Positions 42,248-51,121 of a stretch of 64,000 nt of DNA are shown piece after piece. Every line of letters begins with the position of its first letter. Within the stretch, counting starts at the first letter, position 1. The notes beneath the pieces were generated by a model. The model did no database searches. It was not told the origin of the DNA and saw only the letters and a program-made list of their open reading frames with translations. A program made the position numbers and the translations under genes. Source of the DNA: Alteribacter aurantiacus DSM 18675 (GTDB lineage Bacteria; Bacillota; Bacilli; Bacillales; Salisediminibacteriaceae); assembly GCF_000429705.1 (NCBI RefSeq), contig NZ_KE386941.1:1302001-1366000 (forward strand), read 5' to 3'.

Positions 42248-42934
42248 CTATCGTTCTTTTCCTAATAACGCAGAGCCTACCCTTACGAAGGTTGCTCCTT
42301 CTTCAACAGCTACCTTATAGTCATTGCTCATGCCCATCGATAACTCTCGGCAAGGGGCGTGAGGATAATTCCTTTTTTCTACTGCTTCTTTCAATTCTCT
42401 AAGCTGTTTGAAGTACGGCCTTACATCTTCAGGGTCGTCAACAAATGGCGCCATTGTCATTAAACCGACAACTTCAATTGCTGGGTAATGCCTTAATTCT
42501 TCAATGAATGGTATCGTTTCTTCTGGAGTTAAGCCGGATTTAGACTCCTCTCCTGATACATTCACTTGAACGAAACACTTCAATGGGGCTTGTCCTTCAA
42601 AACGCTTCTGAATTTCTTTAGCAAGACTCATGCGATCGAGTGAGTGTAAATAGTCGAAATGGCCAACAATGTGTTTGACCTTTTTACTTTGCAGGTTGCC
42701 GATGAAGTGCCACGTCCCGATATCTGGGATTGCCTCTCGTTTCTCGACACCTCCCTCAATTCGATTCTCACCGATGTGCCTGATCCCCGCTTGTAAAGCT
42801 TCCTTTGTTCTCTCAAGAGAAACATACTTTGTAACGGCGATGACTGAGACAGCCTCAGGTTCACGGTCAACACGCAAACATGCTCGATTAATTTCATCTT
42901 TTATTTCAAAAAAGTTTTCTTTAACTGACACCAC
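42248..42934 (-). CDS. ylmE: PLP-homeostasis protein YlmE (YggS family)
   Basis: PLP-binding protein of the alanine-racemase-like fold that buffers pyridoxal phosphate. Seen: the PLP lysine in VIAVTKYVSLE, GENRIEGG, WHFIGNLQSKKVKH, VNVSGEESKSGL and the phosphate-binding LSMGMSNDYKVAVEEGATFVRVGSALLG. 228 aa. Start is GTG at 42934 (double GTG) behind AGGAGG. In the conserved ylmD-ylmE-sepF order. Confidence 0.93.
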   Translation of the reverse strand: MVSVKENFFEIKDEINRACLRVDREPEAVSVIAVTKYVSLERTKEALQAGIRHIGENRIEGGVEKREAIPDIGTWHFIGNLQSKKVKHIVGHFDYLHSLDRMSLAKEIQKRFEGQAPLKCFVQVNVSGEESKSGLTPEETIPFIEELRHYPAIEVVGLMTMAPFVDDPEDVRPYFKQLRELKEAVEKRNYPHAPCRELSMGMSNDYKVAVEEGATFVRVGSALLGKER

Positions 42935-42965
42935 AATGCCTCCTTACGTCTAAGGCCATTCATCA

Positions 42966-43799
42966 TTACCTTAAACCGATAAAGCTCATCATTCTACCTG
43001 TTTTTCCATTATCCCGACGGTGGGAATAAAATAAGTCTGATTGTTCATATGTACAGTGGGTAGATACAAACACTCGATTCTCTTGTACCCCTTCTGCTAG
43101 AAGGAGGTCTCGATTAATTGCCTTGAGGTTAATAAGATAATGATCTTTCCTCGTTTTTTTTACGCTATCTTTTGCATTCAGTGGTAATCGATTAACTTGT
43201 TTTACGACTCGCTCATCCACTTCATAGCATGGCATGGAAATGGAGGGCCCAATAGCAGTGTATACATCTTTAGGATGAGCACCTGCCTCTTTAAATGCTT
43301 TTAGCATGCCTCCTGCGATATTTCCGACAGTTCCTTTCCACCCTGCATGAGCAAGCCCTACAAGCCCTTCTTTTGGAGCGAAAAAATAAAGTGGCACACA
43401 GTCTGCATACATACTAACGAGTAAGACACCTTTGTCTTTTGTAAAAAAACCGTCTGTTCCTTTAATAGCCGTTTCTAACGTGGTACTTCCTGCTCCACGA
43501 TCACTAGCTGTTATTTCTTTTATTTGATTACTATGAATCTGTTCTCCTACGACCATCTCATTTAATTGAAACCCTGCAGCTTTTGCTAATTTCTCTCGAT
43601 TTTTAACTACCGTTCTAGGGTCATCTTCTGTATGAAGACCTAAATTAAGCGACTCGTAGGGGCCTATGCTTTCTCCCCCGTGCTTCGTCGAAAACCCAGC
43701 ACTCATTTCAACCTGCTCTACTCTCGCAACGTCTATAAAGGGTGTAATTTGTAAATATAAAGGGGAGCCTGATTCCGTAAAAAGGGTTTGTTTCGCCAT
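42966..43799 (-). CDS. ylmD: Purine nucleoside phosphorylase-like YlmD (multicopper/laccase-domain PgeF family)
   Basis: DUF152/YfiH-family protein. Relatives hydrolyse off-pathway peptidoglycan precursors (PgeF) or act on adenosine. Zinc ligands are visible: His in VGEQIHSNQI, Cys and His in LVSMYADCVPLYFF and GLAHAGWKGTVG, and a late HCTYEQSDLFYSHRRD motif. ATG at 43799 has GGGGGT 6 nt upstream and gives 277 aa. Which substrate it uses is not clear from sequence alone. Confidence 0.9.
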   Translation of the reverse strand: MAKQTLFTESGSPLYLQITPFIDVARVEQVEMSAGFSTKHGGESIGPYESLNLGLHTEDDPRTVVKNREKLAKAAGFQLNEMVVGEQIHSNQIKEITASDRGAGSTTLETAIKGTDGFFTKDKGVLLVSMYADCVPLYFFAPKEGLVGLAHAGWKGTVGNIAGGMLKAFKEAGAHPKDVYTAIGPSISMPCYEVDERVVKQVNRLPLNAKDSVKKTRKDHYLINLKAINRDLLLAEGVQENRVFVSTHCTYEQSDLFYSHRRDNGKTGRMMSFIGLR

Positions 43800-43869
43800 A
43801 ATCATACCCCCGTGTCATTGTTTCTTTTTATTCTACCATTTTTTTTCGCGTACTGGAACAAAGGAACGG

Positions 43870-44160
43870 TTAATAAGTCGTATCGCCCTTGCTTGGCGGT
43901 AAATATTGCCCCTCTGTAAAGCTATTATCATTATGCCGAACCAAGATAACGTCAGAACCAATTTTAATCACGTTATTCCAAGGAATGACAACTTCTTGAT
44001 CCTTTCCACCAAAAAGGTTCATTACTTTACCTCCCCCAATAATCAACGCCTCTACTCTACCTGTATTTAAATTAATATCAAGATCTGAAATGTGACCTAA
44101 CAACCTTCCATCGGCCAAGTTCACAATGTCTTTTGATTGAATATCCGAAATTTTAAGCAC
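43870..44160 (-). CDS. ylmC: PRC-barrel protein YlmC/YmxH family
   Basis: 96-aa PRC-barrel protein: MLKISDIQSKDIVNLADGRLLG, GHISDLDINLNTGRVEALII, and VVIPWNNVIKIGSDVILV are typical of the sporulation-associated YlmC/YmxH family. No biochemical function is established. In B. subtilis ylmA and ylmB lie between sigG and ylmC; both are missing here, where 274 bp of non-coding sequence separates the genes. Confidence 0.9.
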   Translation of the reverse strand: MLKISDIQSKDIVNLADGRLLGHISDLDINLNTGRVEALIIGGGKVMNLFGGKDQEVVIPWNNVIKIGSDVILVRHNDNSFTEGQYLPPSKGDTTY

Positions 44161-44392
44161 GAAAGTCCCCCCTTATCTTTTCTACCATTGTATGCGACCG
44201 TATAAACGGTTATGTTTGGCATGGAGAAAGGGTAAGATACGTCTTTAACGTGTAATAAACAAGTTCAAAATCAAGTGGATCAGAGACACAAGAAAACACC
44301 CGTTTTACCCACGCCTGAATGAATCGCGAGCAAGTATAGACGCAAGATGATCCTTTAGCAACAAACAAAAGATCGTTCTTAATAAAATTACA

Positions 44393-44432
44393 AAAGGCCA
44401 AAACATGAGGAGCACCACATGTTTTGGCCTTT
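44393..44432 (-). terminator. Terminator after sigG
   Basis: Perfect 15-bp stem (44393-44407 with 44418-44432, AAAGGCCAAAACATG), loop of ten. It starts 2 nt past the sigG stop. A poor T-run follows the stem on the minus strand. Confidence 0.85.
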
Positions 44433-44434
44433 CT

Positions 44435-45220
44435 TTACTCTTTAGCGTGTTTATTCATTTGTTGAATTGCAGCTTTTTCAAGTCGCGACACTTGCGCTTG
44501 GGAAATGCCTATCTCGTCGGCTACTTCCATTTGGGTTTTACCTTGGAAAAAGCGCATGTCCAAAATCAGTTTCTCCCGATCATTCAATCGAATCATCGCT
44601 TCTTTCAAAGCGATTTCTTCAATCCATTGCGAATCCTTTTGTTTATCGTCACTAATTTGATCCATCACAAAAATCGGGTCGCCACCATCATTGTAAATGG
44701 GTTCAAACAAGCTAACCGGATCTTGTATGGCATCGAGGGCAAAAACGATGTCCTCTTTAGGTACGTCGAGCACTTTCGCAATTTCTTGAATCGTCGGTTC
44801 ACGGTCCCGCTTTTTCTCACTCATTAGCGTATCACGAACTTGCAACGCTTTATAAGCAATATCACGAAGGGACCTTGAGACGCGAATCGGATTATTATCC
44901 CGAAGGTAGCGTCTGATTTCACCGATGATCATAGGGACCGCATACGTTGAGAATTTTACATTCTGGCCCAAATCAAAGTTATCAATTGACTTCATCAAAC
45001 CAATGCACCCAACTTGAAATAAGTCGTCCACATATTCTCCACGATTGTTAAAGCGTTGAATGACGCTTAAAACAAGGCGCAGGTTGCCGTTAACAAGCTT
45101 TTCCCGCGCTGACGTATCACCGTTTTGCATTTCCTCAAACAAAATGCGCATTTCCTTGTTTTTCAAGACCGGTAGCTTTGATGTATCCACACCGCAAATT
45201 TCAACTTTGTTTCGTGTCAA
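44435..45220 (-). CDS. sigG: Forespore sigma factor SigG
   Basis: Late forespore RNA polymerase sigma factor. Conserved region 2 (LFQVGCIGLMKSIDNFDLGQNVKFSTYAVPMIIGEIRRYLRDN), region 3 and region 4 helix-turn-helix (KTQMEVADEIGISQAQVSRLEKAA) are all intact, and the N-terminus MTRNKVEICGVDTSKLPVLK is characteristic of SigG. 261 aa. 121 nt separate it from sigE; in B. subtilis the sigG promoter in this gap is used by SigF and SigG, but I could not pick a clear match. Confidence 0.97.
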   Translation of the reverse strand: MTRNKVEICGVDTSKLPVLKNKEMRILFEEMQNGDTSAREKLVNGNLRLVLSVIQRFNNRGEYVDDLFQVGCIGLMKSIDNFDLGQNVKFSTYAVPMIIGEIRRYLRDNNPIRVSRSLRDIAYKALQVRDTLMSEKKRDREPTIQEIAKVLDVPKEDIVFALDAIQDPVSLFEPIYNDGGDPIFVMDQISDDKQKDSQWIEEIALKEAMIRLNDREKLILDMRFFQGKTQMEVADEIGISQAQVSRLEKAAIQQMNKHAKE

Positions 45221-45341
45221 TGCCTTCCCTCCTAGCAGGAGCTGATGTACAAAATCAGTTTCTCCGCCTGAGGGAAATTTATGCAGAAAGTGAGATTCTA
45301 CAAATATTCACTTAACTTACAAATTAGAAAAAACCTTGATA

Positions 45342-46061
45342 TTAAACCATTTTATTGAATTCTTTCCTTAACCTTTTAATGATTCTTTTTTCCAATCGTG
45401 ATATGTACGACTGGGAAATACCTAAAAGGTCGGCCACATCCTTCTGCGTTTTTTCTTCATCACCCGCTAGACCAAACCGTAGCTCCATGATTTGTTTTTC
45501 TCTTGCAGTTAGGGTTTCTAGTGCTTTCACGAGAAGTTTGCGATCGACTCTATCTTCGATTCCTTTGGTGATAATGTCCTCTTCAGTACCCAACACATCT
45601 GAAAGAAGAAGTTCATTGCCATCCCAATCGATATTTAACGGTTCGTCAAAGGATACTTCCGAACGAATTTTGTTGTTTCTTCTTAAATACATTAAGATCT
45701 CGTTTTCGATACAACGAGAAGCGTAGGTAGCTAGCTTGATTTTTTTCTCAGGATCAAAGGTATTCACTGCTTTAATTAAGCCAATGGTACCAATGCTAAT
45801 GAGATCTTCAATATTAATCCCCGTATTCTCAAACTTTCTTGCAATATAGACAACAAGTCGAAGGTTTCTCTCGATCAACATCGATCGTACAGCTTCATCA
45901 CCGTTTGGCAACTTCTTTAAAAGAAGTGCTTCTTCTTCTTTTGTAAGAGGTGGTGGAAGTGCTTCACTTCCACCGATATAAAAAACCTCGTCGGCTTTTA
46001 GACCGAGTTTCATAAGAACTTTATACCACCAAAGTTTTATCTTCATTTTAAGTATTCTCAT
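45342..46061 (-). CDS. sigE: Mother-cell sigma factor SigE (pro-form)
   Basis: Early mother-cell sigma factor made as an inactive precursor. The N-terminal pro-sequence (about 27-29 residues, WWYKVLMKLGLKADEVFYIG) is present and would be removed by SpoIIGA. Region 2 (LISIGTIGLIKAVNTFDPEKK) and region 4 (LLGISQSYISRLEKRIIKR) are intact. 239 aa. ATG at 46061 is preceded by AGGGGG. It lies 19 nt from the spoIIGA stop. Confidence 0.97.
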   Translation of the reverse strand: MRILKMKIKLWWYKVLMKLGLKADEVFYIGGSEALPPPLTKEEEALLLKKLPNGDEAVRSMLIERNLRLVVYIARKFENTGINIEDLISIGTIGLIKAVNTFDPEKKIKLATYASRCIENEILMYLRRNNKIRSEVSFDEPLNIDWDGNELLLSDVLGTEEDIITKGIEDRVDRKLLVKALETLTAREKQIMELRFGLAGDEEKTQKDVADLLGISQSYISRLEKRIIKRLRKEFNKMV

Positions 46062-46080
46062 TGTTTACCCCCTATTGTAT

Positions 46081-47001
46081 TTATGCCGAGGATTTTTTCT
46101 GCTCAGAAAACATCCCTGGGTGAAGAATACAATCATAGTCATCAACTGAACTAAGCGGTGTGTAGCTAAGACCTACCAAAACATTCGTACACGTAAACCG
46201 TTCGTTTTCCTTTTCAGGATAAACCTCCACACATTCCGGCTTTAGTGCCCATAAAAATTGATGGTTTTTTCCAACCGTACGATAAGGCACGAGCGTAACA
46301 CTAAATTGTTCTACAGCTTGGAAATCAGTCACCCCACCCGTGCCTTGTTCCGTTAATTCAACAAGCTCTGTAGGGAATGAGTGCCTATGCTTTGTCATAT
46401 CAATAATCATGACAGGTCGATTTGAAATGGGGTCTTTTAGTTGATTTCCACTGTCCACAAACCCTTTTAAATTCAATTCAATCCCAATTGTGTTTACTTT
46501 AACACTCATAATTTGGTCATAACGAATTTTCGCAGTTTCAATGCCATAAATGGATTTTTTAGAGAAGTAGTAAACCACTGGAAATCCAACCACGACAAAC
46601 AGCCAACTGACACCACTTCCGAATCCACTCATTCGCGTGGCAAGCGTACCGTTAACAAAAAACATTTCCGTTGAAAAGAACGAATGGGCAGCGATTAACC
46701 CCCCACCTGTCATAAAACTAACAAAGTAAAACATCATCCAAGCTTTTAAAAATACTTTAAACCCTTTAAACCCAAACGTTGCATAGACGATGATCAGTGA
46801 ATACAAAGCCTTAAATAATGGGTGCGCCACGAGAGTTGATACAGGAGAGAATAATAAAAATAAGTACATAGAAGCAATAAAAGCACCAAGGACTAAACGT
46901 CGCTTTTTTACTGACCGTTTCAGGGCTAAAGCAGTCAATGAGAGTAGCATCCAATCAATTAAGAAATTGAGTAGCCATATCACATCCATATAGAGTGTCA
47001 T
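46081..47001 (-). CDS. spoIIGA: Sporulation sigma-E factor-processing peptidase SpoIIGA
   Basis: Membrane aspartic protease that cleaves pro-SigE after engulfment starts. The N-terminal half (about 1-160) contains five membrane helices; the C-terminal protease domain has the active-site motif FVDSGNQLKDP and GLSYTPLSSVDDYDCILHP. The 306-aa length is normal. The start is ATG 47001 with GAGGT about 6 nt upstream. It is cotranscribed with sigE from the promoter described at 47034-47136. Confidence 0.95.
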   Translation of the reverse strand: MTLYMDVIWLLNFLIDWMLLSLTALALKRSVKKRRLVLGAFIASMYLFLLFSPVSTLVAHPLFKALYSLIIVYATFGFKGFKVFLKAWMMFYFVSFMTGGGLIAAHSFFSTEMFFVNGTLATRMSGFGSGVSWLFVVVGFPVVYYFSKKSIYGIETAKIRYDQIMSVKVNTIGIELNLKGFVDSGNQLKDPISNRPVMIIDMTKHRHSFPTELVELTEQGTGGVTDFQAVEQFSVTLVPYRTVGKNHQFLWALKPECVEVYPEKENERFTCTNVLVGLSYTPLSSVDDYDCILHPGMFSEQKKSSA

Positions 47002-47033
47002 GTAGAAACCTCATTTAAAAAGAATTTGAGATT

Positions 47034-47136
47034 AGTATAGCTTAACCCCTGTTCTATGTCTGTCACTTTTTGGATGGTGAATGCATGTTATTTTGAGAGA
47101 TTTCTTATGAATTTGTCAAAATCAGCTTTAGACAAA
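47034..47136 (-). promoter_or_regulatory. Predicted spoIIG promoter with Spo0A-like boxes
   Basis: On the minus strand TATACT (47034-47039) and GTGACA (47061-47066) are 21 nt apart, a spacing too long for a normal SigA promoter but close to the 22-nt spacer of the Spo0A-dependent B. subtilis spoIIG promoter. Upstream, TTTGTCTAAA (47127-47136) matches the 0A-box TGTCGAA at 6 of 7 positions; TTTTGACAAA (near 47111-47120) matches more weakly. It sits 33 nt before spoIIGA. Confidence 0.6.
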
Positions 47137-47182
47137 CTTCACTTAAAAAGATATTGACTATCATTACCTTTTCTTAAACAAC

Positions 47183-47218
47183 AAAAAAAAGCAGCCCTTT
47201 AAAAGGGACTGCTTTTTT
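47183..47218 (-). terminator. Terminator after ftsZ
   Basis: GCAGTCCCTTTT/AAAGGGCTGC hairpin (47191-47212) with long A and T runs on either side; the T-run ends near 47183. It directly follows the ftsZ stop. Confidence 0.95.
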
Positions 47219-47223
47219 CATTA

Positions 47224-48408
47224 TTAACGGCGACGACGGTTACGTAAGAAAGTAGGAATATCCAAGTTGTCGCCACTATCTTCTTGAGGTTGCTTGTAGC
47301 TTTTGTTCGACTGTGGTTGTGGCTCACGAGCAGGTGGCTCTTCATAAGTTGGTTGAGCCGGTTGTTGGTGCGTTTGTTCCGGACGAGGTTGAGGAGCTGG
47401 TGCTTCTCTTCTCGTTGTATTCATTTGTTGGCGAGCCATCGCTGGACGGTCCTCAACATCATCAAAACCTGTGGCAATCACCGTAACAACGATTTCATCT
47501 TTCAAGTTCTCGTTAATGACGGAACCGAAGATCATGTTTACTTCGCTGTCAGATGCAGAAGAAACGATTTCAGCAGCCTCGTGAACTTCAAAGAGACTCA
47601 AGTTGGAGCCACCCGTAATGTTCATCAATACCCCTTGAGCGCCATCAATTGACGTTTCAAGTAATGGGGAGCTGATTGCTTTTTTAGCGGCCTCTGCCGC
47701 ACGGCTTTCACCGGTTGCAATACCGATCCCCATTAAAGCAGAACCCTTTTCGCTCATAATTGTCTTCACGTCGGCGAAGTCGAGGTTAATGAGTCCTGGT
47801 ACAGCGATTAAATCGGAAATACCTTGTACACCTTGACGAAGAACGTTATCCGCTTCACGGAACGCTTCTAGCATTGGTGTGTTTTTATCGACGATTTCAA
47901 GTAAACGGTCGTTAGGAATCACGATAAGCGTGTCCACTTTTTCCTTAAGGGCGCCAATACCGCTTCCTGCTTGGTTCATTCGCTTACGACCTTCAAATGT
48001 GAACGGACGTGTTACTACTCCGACAGTTAATGCTCCAAGATCTTTAGCAATCTCTGCAATAACCGGAGCTGCTCCAGTACCAGTTCCGCCGCCCATTCCG
48101 GCTGTGATGAAAACCATGTCTGCTCCACCTAGAACTTCTTCTAGTTGTTCACGACTTTCTTCAGCTGCTTTCTTACCGATATCAGGATTTGCTCCTGCTC
48201 CTAATCCACGAGTTAACTTTCCGCCAAGTTGGAGTTTCTTTTCGGCTTTTGAAAGATGTAGAGCTTGGGCATCCGTATTCACCGCAATAAACTCTACCCC
48301 TTGCAATCCATTTTCGATCATTCGGTTTACGGCGTTACTTCCGCCGCCACCTACACCAATTACTTTTATCGTAGCTAATTGCTCCATGTCCATTTCAAAC
48401 TCTAACAT
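47224..48408 (-). CDS. ftsZ: Cell division GTPase FtsZ
   Basis: Tubulin-like GTPase that forms the Z ring. Tubulin signature GGGTGTGAAP, N-terminal IKVIGVGGGGSNAVNRM, and synergy-loop region NLDFADVKTIM are visible. After the globular domain (about 1-320) comes a Gln/Pro/Arg-rich linker and the conserved C-terminal peptide DNLDIPTFLRNRRRR that binds FtsA and SepF. 394 aa. It follows ftsA by about 130 nt. Confidence 0.98.
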   Translation of the reverse strand: MLEFEMDMEQLATIKVIGVGGGGSNAVNRMIENGLQGVEFIAVNTDAQALHLSKAEKKLQLGGKLTRGLGAGANPDIGKKAAEESREQLEEVLGGADMVFITAGMGGGTGTGAAPVIAEIAKDLGALTVGVVTRPFTFEGRKRMNQAGSGIGALKEKVDTLIVIPNDRLLEIVDKNTPMLEAFREADNVLRQGVQGISDLIAVPGLINLDFADVKTIMSEKGSALMGIGIATGESRAAEAAKKAISSPLLETSIDGAQGVLMNITGGSNLSLFEVHEAAEIVSSASDSEVNMIFGSVINENLKDEIVVTVIATGFDDVEDRPAMARQQMNTTRREAPAPQPRPEQTHQQPAQPTYEEPPAREPQPQSNKSYKQPQEDSGDNLDIPTFLRNRRRR

Positions 48409-48537
48409 TTACGATCCCCCAATCTATCATGCTATGCATGATCATCACTTTTCATTGTACAGTCCATTCAATACCCGCAACATTCAGGTTGCACAGTTAG
48501 CTACCTATTGGTATTGCGGAAGTCTTGTCTTCACCGT

Positions 48538-49848
48538 TTATTCGAAAAAGACTTTGAACAGTTTAGACATACGTTTTTTTACGCCAGCGTCTTCCTGTTT
48601 TTCCGGAACTGGTTGTTTTTGCTTTTGTTTTTGCTGTTTTTTCGATGCGCGTTCTTGACGCTCTTCTACTGGTTCATGATCGACTTGTGCTACGCCAGCG
48701 GCAATCTCTTTACCTTGAATCTTAGCACTTCGATGAGCGTATTGAATCAATCCTACACCGTTTGTATATTGAGGCTCTCTCACTCCAATATAATCTGGTA
48801 TAGCTACGCGGACGTTTTTTTGGAGAATTTCACGGGCTAATTCAAGTACACCCGGCATTTTTACACATCCACCAGTTAGGACGTATCCTCCAGAAACATC
48901 TTTAAATCCAAGTTTTTGAACTTCTTTATGAACTAACCCTAACATTTCTGCCATTCGGGGTTCAATAATTTCGGCTAAATCGGCTTGGGAATATTCTTGC
49001 AATTCGTCACTGCCAATCTCGGAAACTTCGAAAAGCTCATCTTCTGAAGCATGGTCAATATAAGCACAACCGTACTCACGCTTCACTTTCTCTGCTTCTG
49101 AAGTTGATGTACGAAGACATACACTAATGTCATTGGTCACATGGTCGCCTCCATAAGGAAGGACAGTCGTACCTTGAAGCACGTTATTTTTGAAAACAGA
49201 GACTGTTATCGATCCCCCACCAATATCCACTAGGGCACAACCAAGGCTACGCTCGTCCTTTAAAAGGGCGAAAGAGCCTGCTGCCAGTGGCTGAAGAGCA
49301 ATATCCGCGATGTGAAGGCCCGCTTTTTCAACGCATCGTAAAAGGTTATGTAGCATCGTTCTCGATGCCGTGATAATTGTGCCTTCCATTTCTAATCTAA
49401 CACCAATCATACCACGAGGGTCATTTATTTCATCGAGTCCATCCACAATAAACTGTTTTGGGTGGACATTAACGATCTCTCTTTCAGGTGGGATTGAAAC
49501 AACTTGTGCAGCGTCGATCACACGGATGATGTCCTCATCGCCGATTTCTCTATCTTCACTTGAGACAGCAACAACACCGTGACAAGGTTGAAGCTGGACG
49601 TGATTCCCTGAAACGCCAACAATGATGTTTTCAACCTTTAGCCCTACCATACGCTCTGCTTTTTCAACAGCAGTTCGAATAGAACGAACCGTTTCATCAA
49701 TATCCACGATGGATCCTTTTCGAATTCCCTCTGATTCAGCTTCTCCTACTCCGATAATATTCAACGTACCATTGGCCATTTCTCCAATAATGACTCGGAC
49801 AGTAGATGTGCCGATGTCCAACGTCACGTACGTATCATGGTTGTTCAT
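48538..49848 (-). CDS. ftsA: Cell division protein FtsA
   Basis: Actin-like membrane tether of FtsZ. ATPase motifs are visible: VTLDIGTSTVRVIIGE (phosphate 1), ALVDIGGGSITVSVFK (phosphate 2), and GGYVLTGGCVKMPGV (adenosine). The 1C domain lies between. A Lys/Gln-rich linker is followed by a C-terminal amphipathic helix (GVKKRMSKLFKVFFE) for membrane binding. 436 aa. It has a 207-bp upstream gap that may hold a promoter. Confidence 0.97.
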   Translation of the reverse strand: MNNHDTYVTLDIGTSTVRVIIGEMANGTLNIIGVGEAESEGIRKGSIVDIDETVRSIRTAVEKAERMVGLKVENIIVGVSGNHVQLQPCHGVVAVSSEDREIGDEDIIRVIDAAQVVSIPPEREIVNVHPKQFIVDGLDEINDPRGMIGVRLEMEGTIITASRTMLHNLLRCVEKAGLHIADIALQPLAAGSFALLKDERSLGCALVDIGGGSITVSVFKNNVLQGTTVLPYGGDHVTNDISVCLRTSTSEAEKVKREYGCAYIDHASEDELFEVSEIGSDELQEYSQADLAEIIEPRMAEMLGLVHKEVQKLGFKDVSGGYVLTGGCVKMPGVLELAREILQKNVRVAIPDYIGVREPQYTNGVGLIQYAHRSAKIQGKEIAAGVAQVDHEPVEERQERASKKQQKQKQKQPVPEKQEDAGVKKRMSKLFKVFFE

Positions 49849-50055
49849 TCTCTGGCACCTCCTTTAAGTTCCTCCATCTATGTAACATCGGTTGTCCAAT
49901 GCTTCATTTTCTTATTTTATAGAAATGTACATCTCCAAGAGAGTACTCTCTATTTAAGAACAATAACTCATAGATTAGTAAGTACACAATGTATTCCACA
50001 TCTTTTTTACATTCCCTCTTTTTTTTCCTTATTTATTAGGAAATAATCAGGAAAG

Positions 50056-50421
50056 TTAAAGGGATGTGGGTGAATCGTTTTTTTTCTTTGACCAGCGTTC
50101 AAGAAGCAGCCTTCTAATTTGAGCAAGGTTGTTAAACAATCTCACCCCAAAAGCAAAAACAGCAGCTAAATATAAGTCTACACCAAGATGAACACCTAGA
50201 AAAGCCAAACCGGCCGCTAAAATAATATTTGAGAAAAAACCTGTAATAAATACCTTTTCTTCAAAGGTTTTTTCCAAATGAGCACGTATTCCACCAAATA
50301 ACGTATCAAGCGCTGCTAGAACCGCAATGCTTAAATAGCTCGTATAAGCATCAGGCACACGAATACCAGTAGAGAGTCCGAGAAGGATACCTACCAGAAG
50401 TCCAATAAATGGTAGCCACAT
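50056..50421 (-). CDS. sbp: Small basic protein (Sbp, DUF1290)
   Basis: 121-aa membrane protein with about three hydrophobic helices: MWLPFIGLLVGILLGLSTGI, a middle FITGFFSNIILAAGLAFLGV and YLAAVFAFGVRLFNNLAQIRR. The DUF1290 core AVLAALDTLFGGIRAHLEKTFE is conserved. Its role is unknown. It sits one base after ylxX. Confidence 0.92.
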   Translation of the reverse strand: MWLPFIGLLVGILLGLSTGIRVPDAYTSYLSIAVLAALDTLFGGIRAHLEKTFEEKVFITGFFSNIILAAGLAFLGVHLGVDLYLAAVFAFGVRLFNNLAQIRRLLLERWSKKKNDSPTSL

Positions 50422-50422
50422 A

Positions 50423-51121
50423 TTAAGAATCCTCCTTAACCGGAGTCATATAACGGACACGCATGGACTGATCATAAGCAGGTACTGTGAGATCCTTCAT
50501 TGGAGTAGATGAAAACTCCAAGTTCTCATATTGTAAGTATTCCTTTACTTCCGATGTCATCATATAGTGGTGCAGTTGTTCCGGATCATCTGCAAGGACT
50601 CGTACTTGCAACGGAAATGTCGTTATTCTACGACTGTTAATTAATGTAACACCCTGCACTTCTCTAATGGGGGTCGTTGATACTATTCGCTGAGATCCCA
50701 CGGCAATGTCCTTTGCTCCATAAATATTTAGTTCATTTATTAACATTCTTACGAGATGCGAAGGCACAGATCGAATGGCCCCACCTTGATAATGCTGATC
50801 GAAATACGGGACAATCTCAATTAAGATCCCTTCCCCGCTCGCTTCCGTGAGCCCAGCACTTCTTTTCAAGTCATCAATTGCATCTTCAATGACTGTTTCT
50901 ACGTTACTCGTATCTTGTAACTGCTCTAGCATTTCCTCATTTTTTGTTAATTGTTCCATCAGTTCTTGTTGTCTCTCTTTTTCAACAGTAAGCTCTTGCC
51001 TTAATTCCATGACTGATCTTGTATCGCGGACGATTGGTTCTTTCGTAGTCTGGAATTGAATAGCAACCATAAACCCAATAATGGTTGTAACGGCTGTGAA
51101 GATCATCATCTTGTCCTTCAA
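50423..51121 (-). CDS. ylxX: DUF881 family protein YlxX
   Basis: Membrane-anchored DUF881 protein. One N-terminal helix (about 6-25), a coiled coil (about 35-80, rich in E/Q/L) and the extracytoplasmic DUF881 domain with GEGILIEIVPYFDQHYQGGAIRS and AVGSQRIVSTTPIREVQGVTLINSRRI. 232 aa. It shares 4 nt with ylxW, its paralogue. The function of these two dcw-linked proteins is not known. Confidence 0.9.
   Translation of the reverse strand: MKDKMMIFTAVTTIIGFMVAIQFQTTKEPIVRDTRSVMELRQELTVEKERQQELMEQLTKNEEMLEQLQDTSNVETVIEDAIDDLKRSAGLTEASGEGILIEIVPYFDQHYQGGAIRSVPSHLVRMLINELNIYGAKDIAVGSQRIVSTTPIREVQGVTLINSRRITTFPLQVRVLADDPEQLHHYMMTSEVKEYLQYENLEFSSTPMKDLTVPAYDQSMRVRYMTPVKEDS

Noticed and set aside
44210..44401. 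63-codon minus frame between ylmC and sigG
   Set aside because: Overlaps the sigG terminator, no family resemblance and no ribosome site. Not a remnant of ylmA or ylmB that I can recognise.
45221..45341. SigF/SigG promoter before sigG
   Set aside because: CATAAAT and TGAATA are present on the minus strand, but their spacing (about 21 nt) does not fit the consensus, so no site is called.
48508..48840. Plus-strand frames opposite ftsA and ftsZ
   Set aside because: Long antisense frames such as 47879-48658 and 48508-48840 mirror the codon pattern of the real genes and have no support.
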